DNA from: a virus
Reading direction: 5' to 3' (one strand)
Virus record (IMG/VR): IMGVR_UViG_3300027708_000112
Span: 1 to 46,901 of that record
Length of the DNA stretch: 46,901 bases
The position numbers were made by a program, and so were the translations under genes. Positions 8,562 to 19,003 of this stretch are shown in pieces. Each line of letters begins with the position of its first letter. Within the stretch, counting starts at the first letter, position 1. Below the pieces are notes generated by a model. The model was not told the origin of the DNA. It saw only the letters and a list, made by a program, of their open reading frames with translations, and did no database searches.

Positions 8562-8569
8562 GATAAATA
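8562..8569 (+). promoter_or_regulatory. GATAAATA late-promoter-like box starting the fibre region
   Basis: GATAAATA follows the gp23 terminator and ends 22 nt before the ATG at 8592. An AGGA site lies at 8583-8586 in the predicted leader. Terminator then promoter marks a new transcription unit. Confidence 0.6.
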
Positions 8570-8591
8570 CATAATAAATCTAGGATAATAC

Positions 8592-9272
8592 ATGGCAGCA
8601 GAACCCTTCAACTCAGCAGGCGGATATACAGTTGGTATCCCCCCTGTATCAATTATCAATGACAGTGGAAATATAACAGCACCTTATGCAAACATTAGCG
8701 GCAATATTAATGTTGGTAGAAATATTGTTGCTGTTGGAAATGTAACTGCAACTAATTTTTATGGAAATTTAGTAGGAAATATTGTTGCTGATGTTAAAAT
8801 TGACGCCCCTGATACAACTATCGCTTTTGTAAAAAACGGAATAGCAGCCGGTAATACAAATTTTACATTCAATGAAGTTAGCAATCTAGTAACTATAAAC
8901 GGAAATTTAATAGCTAACTCTCTTACAATGGGCGCAGGAGTTTATGAATTTAGCTCAACAAGAATGTTATTTGCAAGTACAAATAGTGCAGGAGCCGACC
9001 AAGTATTACAATCAGTCAGCGGATTAAATAATTCAGCAGTAGAATACATGATTATAGCAGACGATGTTACTGCTAATTCTAGACAAACAACAAAATTACT
9101 CGCAAGCATTTTAGGTACTCAAATTGCTTATTCAGAATTCGGAACCATTGATATTAACGGGGGTGTAGGGGATTTCAAAGTCCGATATAACACTGGAAAT
9201 ATAGAATTAACAGTTTCACCATTATTATCTAACCCAGCTAGTTATAAAATAATGGTTACTACATACAAATAG
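8592..9272 (+). CDS. Fibre-like virion structural protein, short paralogue (FNS-GG-VG family)
   Basis: This 226-residue protein starts MAAEPFNSAGGYTVGIPP and contains the FNSxGG(Y/F)xVG leader that also opens the next two genes. Residues 30-110 are Asn/Gly/Ile/Val beta-repeats (ISGNINVGRNIVAVGNVTA, NFYGNLVGNIV). The last 110 residues form a C-terminal domain also seen at the ends of the 9286 and 17548 genes (E..G....GGVGDFKVRY, GNIELTVSP). Such proteins are usual in tails of aquatic T4-like phages and probably trimerise as fibres or baseplate appendages. Exact role unknown. Confidence 0.7.
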   Translation: MAAEPFNSAGGYTVGIPPVSIINDSGNITAPYANISGNINVGRNIVAVGNVTATNFYGNLVGNIVADVKIDAPDTTIAFVKNGIAAGNTNFTFNEVSNLVTINGNLIANSLTMGAGVYEFSSTRMLFASTNSAGADQVLQSVSGLNNSAVEYMIIADDVTANSRQTTKLLASILGTQIAYSEFGTIDINGGVGDFKVRYNTGNIELTVSPLLSNPASYKIMVTTYK

Positions 9273-9285
9273 TAAGGCATAAAAA

Positions 9286-11556
9286 ATGTCAGCAATAATT
9301 ACCGCGTTTAACTCAATGGGCGGTTTCTCTGTAGGAGAAATCGCTAATGTTGTTGTATTACCAAATGGCGACATTACAACGTCTAATGTCTCGGCAACCA
9401 GCGGTGTTTATACTGATTATCTTTTCTATGCTAACGGAGTACCTTATAACTTCTCTGAGCCTGCAGGCTCACCTTACGCAATTCAAATCAATAGTGGTGC
9501 AGTACCCCCAAGATTTGGTGCAAGCGATAATCTTAAATTCAATCCAATAACAAATACACTTGATGTTCAAGGTAAAATTACCGCTTCTGGTAATATCACA
9601 GCCGCGTACTTTTTAGGTAACGTTGTTGGAAATATATCTGGTAATATTGTTGTACCCGGAACTAATACTGCAATTCTTTACAACAATGTAGGTAACGCCG
9701 GTGCAAGTGACGCACTCAAATTTGACTATTTGGCTAATGTATTAACATTAGACGGATCCTTTCAAGTATCAACAATAAATGCATCTCAAATTACAAGTAC
9801 ATTTGTTGGCGGACAATTAACTACACCAACTCAACCAAGTATTACTAGTGTAGGTGTATTAAATTCATTAACTGTTAGTGGAGCCGCAAATGTTTATTCT
9901 TTGAATATTAGTACTGATGCTAATGCTCAATCAATGAATGTTAGTGGAAGAACAAATACGTATAGATTAACTGCAAGTGGAATTAAATACCCCTCAGTTG
10001 ACGGATTACCTGGACAAGTAATCGTAACAGATGGTTCTGGTAATTTAGGGTTCATATCACTAAACACGGCTAATATCAGCAATGGTTCAAGTAATGCAAG
10101 TGTTGATTTAAACGGTAACTTTAATGTAAGTATTGCTGGTACAGCTAATATACTCACTGTTTCTAGTATAGGTGCTAATATAATCGGAGCTATTTCTGCC
10201 AATCAATTTTATTATAGTAATGGTGATCCCTTTTCAACATATAGTAATAGCAACGTTTCGAGTTATTTACCTACATATTTAGGTAATTTAAGTTCAGGTA
10301 ACTTAACAGTTGTGAATAACGTTAAATCAAATTTAATTCCAATTACTAATTCTACGTATGATTTAGGTAGTGATAATTTTAAATGGAATCAGTTGTACGT
10401 ATCAGCAAATGGTATTAGTTTAGGTACTACAATATTGACTGATGTAAATGGTGTATTGACTACTGGCAATGCTAATTTTGTTGGCAATATGACTAGTAAC
10501 ACAGTACGCACCGGAAACATCTTTGCTCAGGGTGATGCAACTATTAGTGGTAATTTAACTGTAAGCGGTAGCACACAATATATTAATGTAACTAATTTAG
10601 CTGTAAAAGATCCGTTGATATTACTAGGTGGTTCTGGTAACGGAGCTGATGCTGAAGCATATGATGGTAAAGACCGCGGCTTAATATTACAAAATTATAA
10701 GTTTGATGGATCAGGCCCGTATAATACATTCTTTGGATGGAAAACATCTGCTGGGCAATTTGAAGCAAGAGAAGATGTTACTGGATATCCAAACGAATCA
10801 GTGCAATCTACACAGTACGCAAACATCAAAGCAGACACTTTTATTGGTAACTTAGAAGGAACAATTCAAACATCAGCACAACCACAAATTACTAGTGTTG
10901 GTACACTTGCTAATGTAGATATAAGTGGTACAGCAAACATCAATCAATTAGTTGCAGGTGGATTAATTTATCCATCGCATGATGGGACTGCCGGACAAGT
11001 ATTAACTACCAATGGATTTGGTGGAATTGCATTTACCACTCCAGTAAGTAATAGACTTGCTAGTGGTAACAGCAGTATATCTGTTTATCCTAATAGCAAT
11101 GTAACTATCAGCACAACTGGTACTGCTAATGTAGTTGACATATCTACCGCAGTAACTAGTATTAAGGGTAATGTAACAGTTACTGGTAACTTAACGTCAA
11201 ATAATTTAACGTCAAATAATAGTATTTCGTTAGGTCAAACAAAAATTTTATGGTCTACTGTGACTACAACTAGCACAGTACCAAATCAAGTTATAGCAAG
11301 TGTAAGCGCAACTGGTATCCGAGGAGTAATTTTTACTGTAAAAGGTGAAGAATCTATGGGTGCTAAATATAGTGTTGAGTCAGTTTCTGCTGTGCATAAT
11401 GGTACTGCTGTAGACTATTCTGTATATGGGAGTGTTAATATGGGAGGTTTAACTGGTGTGTTAGCTGTATCGTTTGCAGGTGGCAATATAAGATTAACAG
11501 TTAGTCCTTCTAGTAGTAATTCAACTGTGTGGACTACACAGTTTAGTACAATTTAA
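9286..11556 (+). CDS. Modular fibre-like protein, 756 aa
   Basis: The start MSAIITAFNSMGGFSVGEIA carries the shared FNS-GG-VG leader, probably for virion attachment (inference). In order it has a YANG / QIN segment, two copies of the QP(N/S)ITSVG repeat, a STYDLGSDNFKWNQLYVS module near residues 350-370, and one DP-DRG-GWD module (about 10540-10795). The C-terminal domain (from about 11230) resembles that of the 8592 and 17548 genes. Composition is Asn/Ser/Thr/Gly/Val-rich, as in phage beta-helical fibres. An AAGG site precedes the start. Role as a receptor-contacting or structural fibre is inferred. Confidence 0.75.
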   Translation: MSAIITAFNSMGGFSVGEIANVVVLPNGDITTSNVSATSGVYTDYLFYANGVPYNFSEPAGSPYAIQINSGAVPPRFGASDNLKFNPITNTLDVQGKITASGNITAAYFLGNVVGNISGNIVVPGTNTAILYNNVGNAGASDALKFDYLANVLTLDGSFQVSTINASQITSTFVGGQLTTPTQPSITSVGVLNSLTVSGAANVYSLNISTDANAQSMNVSGRTNTYRLTASGIKYPSVDGLPGQVIVTDGSGNLGFISLNTANISNGSSNASVDLNGNFNVSIAGTANILTVSSIGANIIGAISANQFYYSNGDPFSTYSNSNVSSYLPTYLGNLSSGNLTVVNNVKSNLIPITNSTYDLGSDNFKWNQLYVSANGISLGTTILTDVNGVLTTGNANFVGNMTSNTVRTGNIFAQGDATISGNLTVSGSTQYINVTNLAVKDPLILLGGSGNGADAEAYDGKDRGLILQNYKFDGSGPYNTFFGWKTSAGQFEAREDVTGYPNESVQSTQYANIKADTFIGNLEGTIQTSAQPQITSVGTLANVDISGTANINQLVAGGLIYPSHDGTAGQVLTTNGFGGIAFTTPVSNRLASGNSSISVYPNSNVTISTTGTANVVDISTAVTSIKGNVTVTGNLTSNNLTSNNSISLGQTKILWSTVTTTSTVPNQVIASVSATGIRGVIFTVKGEESMGAKYSVESVSAVHNGTAVDYSVYGSVNMGGLTGVLAVSFAGGNIRLTVSPSSSNSTVWTTQFSTI

Positions 11557-11575
11557 GAGAGCCAGATAAAAATTT

Positions 11576-14500
11576 ATGGCATTAAAAAAGTTTAATTCGC
11601 AATCAGGGTTCTCAGTAGGACTAGAACCCACAATAGCAGTTGTTGACAGCAATGGTAATATAATAGCCAACTCCCTAGAAGTTAGTAACTTTGCAAATCT
11701 TGGTAGTATTAGTAACATTAGTATTCAAGGTGGAAATCCTGACCAAGTAGTTGCTACTGATGGGTTTGGAACACTATTCTTTAAAGATGCGGCACTAACA
11801 ACACCCGGCGGCAGCAATCAATCCATTCAGTTTAATAATAATGGTGCATTTAGTGGTGATGCTACACTAACATATAACAATGTTACTGGTCAACTTAATG
11901 CAACATCATTTGCTGGTAACGGTGCAGGAATATCTTATATTGCAGGGGCAAATGTATTTGGCGAAGTCGCAAATGCTAACTATGCACACTATGCACTGGT
12001 TACATTAAACAGTACCCAATCTAATACGTCAACTACTGTTATTGGTAATTATCAACCAAACATTAATCAAGTTGGTAATTTAGCAAATCTAACAGTTACC
12101 GGTGCATTAATTGCTAACTCATCACTAATTGTTGGAGGTGATGCTACTATTGTTGGTAATCTTATTGTTGAAGGTAATGCAATTTATGCAGATGTTCAAA
12201 CAATACGTATTGAAGATCCAATTCTTCAATTAGGTGCAAACCCAACAGGTGGTGTACTAACTCAAGCAGATGATTATAATGCTCGCGGTACAGTAATGCA
12301 TTATTTCACAAATAATGCAGTTGATGCGTTTGTTGGTTGGGATGATACAAATCAAGAATTTTCTGTTGCAAGTAATGTAAGTTTAGTTGCAAACAATTTA
12401 ATTATACATGAATACGGCAATTTACATGCTAGTTATTTTATTGGTGACGGTAGTAGACTATCAAATGTTACTGGTGCAAATGTTACTGGCTTTGTATCAA
12501 ATGCAGTTTATGCAAATAGTGCAGGTATCGCAGGAGTTGCAAATACAGTTAATGATTCAGCACAGCCAAATATTAGAAGCTTTGGAACACTAACTAGTTT
12601 AGCAGTAAGTCCTACAGTTAACCCAAGTCTTGGTAATGTAGTAACCGCTAATTTCTTTGTTGGTAATGGTTACAGATTATTTGGAATTACTGGTGGAAAC
12701 GTAATAGGTGAAGTATCAAATGCTACTTATTCTGTTAGTGCAGGAACAAGTTTATTAGCAGGACATGTAACAGCAGCCGATCAATCAAACATTACTAGTT
12801 TGGGTACATTGACCAGTTTAACAGTTGATGGACCAATTACATCACAAAACGCAAGTCTAGGTGACCATATTATTGCCACTCATATTATTGGTGAGGGTGG
12901 CAATTTAAGTAATATAACCGGAGCAAATGTTACTGGTAAAGTCGCAAATGCAATCTTTTCTGACAATGCAGGTTTAGCAGGCTATGTAACTCAAGGTGCT
13001 CAATCAAATATCACTAGTGTTGGTACACTAACAAGTTTAACAATTTCTGGAGTAATAACTTCTGGTAGCGCAAACCTTGGGGACGAAATCCGTGGTAATT
13101 ATTTTATTGGTGATGGAAGCAATTTAACTAGTGTTACTGGTTCAAATATTACTGGAAAAGTAGCTAATGCAATTTTCTCTGATAGTGCTGAAAATGCCAA
13201 CTATGCCAACTATGCTGGTAATGTCGTAATTGGAGATCAACCAAACATTACTGCTGTTGGGTTGCTTACCTTATTAAATGTTTCAGGTAATTTAACTGCT
13301 GGAAATGCCGTATTAGGTAATATAGCAATTGCTAATTTCTTTTCAGGTAATGCTACATATCTCGCAAACATTCAAGGTGCTAATGTTGTTGGTAACGTTA
13401 ATTTAGCCAAACAAGCAAATACTGCAAACTTTGCAAACATTTCAAACACTGCATTACGTGCCGGAACAGTTACTACCAATTATCAACCAAATATTACTAG
13501 TGTCGGCACATTAACTGATTTAACAGTATCAGGAAACATAAGCGTTTCTAATATTTCTGCTAGTGACACAATCACCGGTATTTACTTAGTTGGTGACGGT
13601 TATCAAATTGGAAACATCTCCGGTGCTAACATACAAGGTGATGTAGCAAATGCAAATTATGCAAATTTTGCAGGATCAAGTTTAACAGCAGACAGTGCTT
13701 ATATTGCTAATGTGGTTCACGATAACATTCAACCAAACATTAACGAAATTGGTATATTAAACTTCTTAAACGTTAATGGACCTACTACGCTAGATACGTT
13801 CACTGCTAATAGCGGTATAGTTAACAATATGTTAACTGTAGGTAATGTTGCAGGTGAAGCATCAGGTTTATATAATATTTATGGTCCAAACGTTACAGAT
13901 AAAGTAGCAAATGCTGTGTTTGCTGACAATACGGCGCAAGCTAACGTTGCTAATTATGCATTGCATGTAACTGCAAGTAGTCAACCAAATATTACTAGTG
14001 TAGGCACTTTAGTAAGTTTGATAGTAAATGATTCTGCTTCAATTGCAGTGAATTTAACTGTTGGTGAATTACTATCAGCCGATTATCTAGCGGGTGACGG
14101 TAGTAATATATCAAATATTACAGGCGGAAATGTTTTAGGTAAAGTAGCAAATGCCGTATATGCTGATAATGCTGGTCATTCAGACACTTCTGATTTAGCA
14201 ACACAGGCTACTGTTGCTAACACAGTCTCAACCAATGCACAGCCAAATATTACTAGTGTTGGATCACTAGTTAGTTTAGATGTACTTGGAGATGAGTCAA
14301 TTGGTGGAAACTTGGTGGTTACTGGAAGTGTAACAGCATCAAGTTTCATTGCTACACATATGTCTGGTAGTTTTTCTGGAGATATATTAGTTGCTGGTGC
14401 TAACAAAGCAATATTGTATAACGATGGCGGAACATTAAAAACATCTACAGTATTGTTTGACAAGACATCAAATTCAGTTGAAATTACAAGTAATTTAAGT

Positions 14501-17500
14501 GTAGGTAATAATCTTACACGTGACGGAAAAGTAGTTACTACCTTTGCAACACAAGCAACTGCACCAACCAATGCTAAATTAGGGGATATGTGGTTAGACA
14601 CAGATACTTCTAAAGTTTATCAATATTTTAAAGATCCGCAAAATCTTGGGTATGCATGGGTTGATGTTAGTACCGGCTTTATTAATTCAAACACCTCAGC
14701 TACCGGTGATACACTTGTATTGCGTGATGCTCAGGGTAATATTTCTGCAAATAACATATCAGTATCCGGAGATGCAACAATTCAAGGTAATTTAGATGTT
14801 AAGGGTGCAGTAACTTATATTCAAACTACTGTAACTTACGTAACAGACCCAATAACTGAAATAGGTGGCGGACAAAACGGTAATCCATTAGTATCAAACA
14901 ATAATATGGATCGTGGTACACTAATTCATAATTATACCACAACACCAGTTGATGCATTTATAGGTTGGGATACTAGTAATGCAGAATTTGCATTGGGCAG
15001 TAACGTATCAGTAACTGACAACGTAGTAACATTCAATGAGTATGGTAATTTAAGAGTAGGAAATTTAGAAGTACAACAAGATGCAAATATTACTGGGAAT
15101 ATTATAATTAATGGTACTATTAGTGTTACTGGTGGAATTTCGGGTAGTGTAGGTAATACAATACCTTTAGGAGGTCCTATAGATACCGACTTAGTATCAC
15201 CGGGTTCAATAACATCATGGACAACAGAGACTAAAGTGACTGACGCAATTGACGATTTAAACGAAGCACTTGAAAATGTGCGAAACAATACTTATGTAAA
15301 GAGTGTTAGCTTTACTGCTAGCCCAACAGCAGGTGGTGCAGGAACACTAGTTACACTGACAATTACAAGCGTAGGTAATCCAAATCGCTATGATATTGAT
15401 TGGGGTGATGGCAGTCAAACTACAGGTGCTACATCTACTACACCAACTCATACTTATTCTACTAATTCAGGTAGTCCATTCACTGTAACAGTTAGAGCAT
15501 ACAATAATGGTGGTTCTGGTAAGGGTAGTGAAGCAAGCTTTACTCGCACCGGCTACATTATCATATATACCGCTAATCCAATCGTTGGATTCAGTTTGTA
15601 TAGAGGTAGTATAGGTGGTAGTGCATTAACTGGTAGCACACTGTATGTTAGCGAGGGTGATACATTCTATTTGGAGAACACAACTACAAATACTTCAGGT
15701 GCAACTGTAACGTATACAATTAATTGGGGCGATGGAAATACTGACACAATCAGTAGTGATAGTGTAGCCGGTGGTGTAGGTGGCGGACGTAAGAGCCATG
15801 TTTATGCTACTGGACAAAATTCTGGTACAGGAACTAAAACAATTACATTGACATTAACAAGTCATAGTACAGCGACACCTTCTTATATTGCAACAGGTCC
15901 AAACAGCACCTCATCAATTAAAATCTATAACCCAAGTATTTCTGCACCAAACGGACTAAGCAGTAAGACTATTGCTTTCCAGTCTAGTGTTGGAACAAGC
16001 CCATATCTTGCAGTCAATTTTGCAAATAACACAGGTGGAACAGTATCTACAACAGCAGGATCAAGCATTAGTCGTGTGACTACAGGCACTCCGGTAGAAA
16101 CTGTAGTAATGTCAACATTTGCATACAATGCTGACAGTGGATACTTACGTGCATTTATTAATGGCTCAGAAGATGGTAACATTACATTAACTTCTAGTGA
16201 TAATTCTGGAACCAATCAGTCATTGGTGTTATCATCAGAAAGTGACTATAATTTATTGGATGCTACAGGTGCAACAACTACATTTGGAGCATCAATTTAT
16301 AGCCCTAGTTTATATAAAGGCTTCAAAGCAAAAATATCTAAAACAAACTCTGTACTGTCAGTAGGGGTAAACAATTTCAAAATAAGTCATACAGCAACTG
16401 GTAACACAAACATTGTTGAATTTGTAAAAGATGATGTAACAAGTGTGCCAACAGTTGATGTATCAGTTGCCACAATCAGCAATGCTACAAACGGAACTTA
16501 TCGTTATGTCTCAGGTATTCCATACTACAATACAGGTAGCCCAACAATTACTTTAACTGGTGCTAATATCTATAACTGGATTGGTCAAACATATCAAAAT
16601 ACAACTACACCATTCCAAATTGAAGCCGGCACAAATGATGAAAGCACTACAGGAAACGTAATTGCATCACAGACTAAGACTTATAGTAGTTTAGATGGCG
16701 CTAGTACATTCTTGTCAGGTGGAATACCAAACGCTAATACAGGTAATACAAGTAGCAATCAATATACAATTGGTAGTCAGACAATTAACATTGGTGGTGT
16801 CGCTGGAGTAGCCGCAGTTCAAACCATCAAGTTTTTGGCAACTAATGTTAATGGTTCAAGTGCTTATGCTACACATACTAAAAAGATTCAAGTATTCAAT
16901 GCTACTCCTAGCGGATTTGTAGAGGATAATATCAGTTGTACTATCCCTGTAGGTGCTGTACCAAATAGCAACGCTGCCAAACGTATTGTAATTGCTAGTG
17001 CATCAGGCGCTACACCGGCTTATGTAACAGCAACAAACTATTACACAAGTGGTCTATGGTCTGGCGCTCAAACAGTAGCAGGTACTGATGAAGCAATTGT
17101 TCGTTTCAATCAATTAAAGAATTTTGTAACTGACTTGTCAACTGGTTACTTACCAGTAGGACCTAATTTGTCTACTGGACGTAGTGGTACACAGTATTTC
17201 AGAGGTGCATTTGTAAGAGCGAGTAAGAGTAGCTTCAGTGTGACAATTACAGGTAAGATTTCTGGCTTGCGCTTTGCAGTACCGGGTGTAACAGATTCAC
17301 TACCATATGCAACTAACGGATGGTTAGATGCACACGTTGCATATTTTGGTGCAGGGGTAGCGGGTGCAAACGATAGCGGATGTGCTGACGGTTCAGTAGT
17401 ACCAACAGGTTCAGTAATATCAGGGGCAACGTATAAAATAACGTTTGGTGAAGGTAGTACAAGCTCACCAGGGAATTCAGGTAATCAAGTACTGTTTAGT

Positions 17501-17548
17501 ATTGCACTAGCATCAGGTGATTATATTACATCATGGAGCTTTAGTTAA
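11576..17548 (+). CDS. Giant modular fibre protein with two PKD-like domains, 1990 aa
   Basis: The leader MALKKFNSQSGFSVGLEP matches the two previous genes. Residues 1-1000 hold about nine units of (F)(I/V)GDGSxLxNITGANVTGxVANA plus QPNITSVGTLxSLxVSG, and one DP-DRG-GWD module (12145-12440). Near residues 1001-1040 is GDMWLDTDTSKVYQYFKD...WVDVS, followed by a second DP-DRG-GWD module (14776-15066). Two PKD-like Ig folds follow: DIDWGDGSQTTG...HTYS (about residues 1242-1330) and TINWGDGNTDTIS...HVYATG (1335-1450). The last ~540 residues end in a domain with NGWLDAHVAYFGAGVAG, a Cys-containing GCADGS and SIALASGDYITSWSF, similar to ends of large cyanophage fibre proteins. Probably a long fibre whose C terminus contacts the host. 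Confidence 0.8.
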   Translation: MALKKFNSQSGFSVGLEPTIAVVDSNGNIIANSLEVSNFANLGSISNISIQGGNPDQVVATDGFGTLFFKDAALTTPGGSNQSIQFNNNGAFSGDATLTYNNVTGQLNATSFAGNGAGISYIAGANVFGEVANANYAHYALVTLNSTQSNTSTTVIGNYQPNINQVGNLANLTVTGALIANSSLIVGGDATIVGNLIVEGNAIYADVQTIRIEDPILQLGANPTGGVLTQADDYNARGTVMHYFTNNAVDAFVGWDDTNQEFSVASNVSLVANNLIIHEYGNLHASYFIGDGSRLSNVTGANVTGFVSNAVYANSAGIAGVANTVNDSAQPNIRSFGTLTSLAVSPTVNPSLGNVVTANFFVGNGYRLFGITGGNVIGEVSNATYSVSAGTSLLAGHVTAADQSNITSLGTLTSLTVDGPITSQNASLGDHIIATHIIGEGGNLSNITGANVTGKVANAIFSDNAGLAGYVTQGAQSNITSVGTLTSLTISGVITSGSANLGDEIRGNYFIGDGSNLTSVTGSNITGKVANAIFSDSAENANYANYAGNVVIGDQPNITAVGLLTLLNVSGNLTAGNAVLGNIAIANFFSGNATYLANIQGANVVGNVNLAKQANTANFANISNTALRAGTVTTNYQPNITSVGTLTDLTVSGNISVSNISASDTITGIYLVGDGYQIGNISGANIQGDVANANYANFAGSSLTADSAYIANVVHDNIQPNINEIGILNFLNVNGPTTLDTFTANSGIVNNMLTVGNVAGEASGLYNIYGPNVTDKVANAVFADNTAQANVANYALHVTASSQPNITSVGTLVSLIVNDSASIAVNLTVGELLSADYLAGDGSNISNITGGNVLGKVANAVYADNAGHSDTSDLATQATVANTVSTNAQPNITSVGSLVSLDVLGDESIGGNLVVTGSVTASSFIATHMSGSFSGDILVAGANKAILYNDGGTLKTSTVLFDKTSNSVEITSNLSVGNNLTRDGKVVTTFATQATAPTNAKLGDMWLDTDTSKVYQYFKDPQNLGYAWVDVSTGFINSNTSATGDTLVLRDAQGNISANNISVSGDATIQGNLDVKGAVTYIQTTVTYVTDPITEIGGGQNGNPLVSNNNMDRGTLIHNYTTTPVDAFIGWDTSNAEFALGSNVSVTDNVVTFNEYGNLRVGNLEVQQDANITGNIIINGTISVTGGISGSVGNTIPLGGPIDTDLVSPGSITSWTTETKVTDAIDDLNEALENVRNNTYVKSVSFTASPTAGGAGTLVTLTITSVGNPNRYDIDWGDGSQTTGATSTTPTHTYSTNSGSPFTVTVRAYNNGGSGKGSEASFTRTGYIIIYTANPIVGFSLYRGSIGGSALTGSTLYVSEGDTFYLENTTTNTSGATVTYTINWGDGNTDTISSDSVAGGVGGGRKSHVYATGQNSGTGTKTITLTLTSHSTATPSYIATGPNSTSSIKIYNPSISAPNGLSSKTIAFQSSVGTSPYLAVNFANNTGGTVSTTAGSSISRVTTGTPVETVVMSTFAYNADSGYLRAFINGSEDGNITLTSSDNSGTNQSLVLSSESDYNLLDATGATTTFGASIYSPSLYKGFKAKISKTNSVLSVGVNNFKISHTATGNTNIVEFVKDDVTSVPTVDVSVATISNATNGTYRYVSGIPYYNTGSPTITLTGANIYNWIGQTYQNTTTPFQIEAGTNDESTTGNVIASQTKTYSSLDGASTFLSGGIPNANTGNTSSNQYTIGSQTINIGGVAGVAAVQTIKFLATNVNGSSAYATHTKKIQVFNATPSGFVEDNISCTIPVGAVPNSNAAKRIVIASASGATPAYVTATNYYTSGLWSGAQTVAGTDEAIVRFNQLKNFVTDLSTGYLPVGPNLSTGRSGTQYFRGAFVRASKSSFSVTITGKISGLRFAVPGVTDSLPYATNGWLDAHVAYFGAGVAGANDSGCADGSVVPTGSVISGATYKITFGEGSTSSPGNSGNQVLFSIALASGDYITSWSFS

Positions 17549-18990
17549 TGGCTATTTCAGACTCACAAAAAGTTGATTATCTTTGGAAGAAAATAGCCTA
17601 CGGTAAAACTAAGACTGACTTGGGAACAACCAAGCAGGGTTTTGAAGAAAGCATTTCTAGCCCATTATTAATTCGCGGCGATAGAATTTGGCAACGTTCA
17701 GATTTAATCTCAGCTAGTATTGCTACATCAAGTACGGTTGTTACTGTTTATTCAGGTGCAACTACAGTTGAATGTACAGAAGATAATAGTGCCGCAGATA
17801 ACAGAACTTGGAAAACAAATTTAACTGACTGGATAAGTCCTGAGTTTGGTGCTGACTATATTGTTAGTGTTTATATTGCTAACTCAGGAATAACTGGTTC
17901 TAATAAAACAACTCAAGTAACAATTTCTGCAAACAAGATTACGGCTGCAGGTGTAACAAGTCCAACTGCTCTTGATGACCAATGGTACTTTGATTATCAG
18001 TCAGGTGTACTACACTTTATTGGTACAAACATTCCAACAGGAATTGGTACCGGTGTCACTGGTAAGAGCGTTTATATCACTGGTGCAAGATACACCGGAG
18101 ATATTGGTCTTGGTACTACATCTAGTTCTACTATTTCAAATGCTAATTTAGGTAATTTGAACATTGTTGGTAATACTATCAGTAGTGTAAACACAAATGA
18201 TAGTATCGTTATTGATCCAAATGGTACTGGTAATGTTACTATTAGCGGAAATCTAGTAGCAGATGATTTATACGGTAATCTACATTTTAGTAGTGGTAAT
18301 ACTCATGTAATTTATATCTCTAGTTCAAATACAGCTACACATAGTTCTAAATTCACATTTAATGATACCTCAAACGTATTAGCAGTTGGTGGAAATATAG
18401 ACATCAGCACTAATTATTATTTAGGTAACGGATACTATCTAAGTGGATTAGACGCTACTAAACTTAGTGGTACTGCTAATCTAAATGCAGTTAATATTAA
18501 TTCAAGCGGAGATGCTAGTTACGGTGCAATAAGTCTTGGTAATGCAACAATTGCCGCAAACACAACAAGCGGAGCAGCCGGAATATTTACAGGAATTGGT
18601 TCTTCCGCAATAAGCAATATTACAATTGGAACATCAAATACAACTGTAAAAGTTCCTGGTACACTAGCAATGGGAAGCATTGTTGGTAACAGCGCAAACA
18701 TCACAATTACAACCGAAACTTTAATTGATACGTTCCCAATAACAACTTATAGAACTGCTAAATATATAATAAAAGTGTCAAATAGCACGACTTATGAAGC
18801 ACTAGAAGCGTTAGTTATACATGATGGTACAGATAGTTATATTACTGTTTATGGATATATTAGTTCCGACGACACTGATATAGTAAGCGTGAGTACAAGT
18901 ATAGCTGGTGGAAATGTGAATTTATATGCTTCTAGAATTGGTGCAACTACCACAGTGTTGAATTATTTGGCTACTTACATTAAAGATTGA
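17548..18990 (+). CDS. Structural fibre protein with DYLWKKIAYGKTKTD N-terminal domain
   Basis: This 480-residue protein's ATG overlaps the upstream TAA (TAATG), so translation is coupled. The N-terminal ~195 residues (SQKVDYLWKKIAYGKTKTD, ESISSPLLIRGDRIWQRSD) match a domain common in T4-like cyanophage structural proteins. The middle has NDSIVIDPNGTGNVTISGN, a usual fibre module. The last ~95 residues (EALEALVIHDGTDSYITVYG, AGGNVNLYAS) belong to the C-terminal domain family also found at the ends of the 8592 and 9286 genes. Probable tail or baseplate appendage; precise function unknown. It ends in TGA. Confidence 0.75.
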   Translation: MAISDSQKVDYLWKKIAYGKTKTDLGTTKQGFEESISSPLLIRGDRIWQRSDLISASIATSSTVVTVYSGATTVECTEDNSAADNRTWKTNLTDWISPEFGADYIVSVYIANSGITGSNKTTQVTISANKITAAGVTSPTALDDQWYFDYQSGVLHFIGTNIPTGIGTGVTGKSVYITGARYTGDIGLGTTSSSTISNANLGNLNIVGNTISSVNTNDSIVIDPNGTGNVTISGNLVADDLYGNLHFSSGNTHVIYISSSNTATHSSKFTFNDTSNVLAVGGNIDISTNYYLGNGYYLSGLDATKLSGTANLNAVNINSSGDASYGAISLGNATIAANTTSGAAGIFTGIGSSAISNITIGTSNTTVKVPGTLAMGSIVGNSANITITTETLIDTFPITTYRTAKYIIKVSNSTTYEALEALVIHDGTDSYITVYGYISSDDTDIVSVSTSIAGGNVNLYASRIGATTTVLNYLATYIKD

Positions 18991-19003
18991 TAAGAATAAG
19001 AAA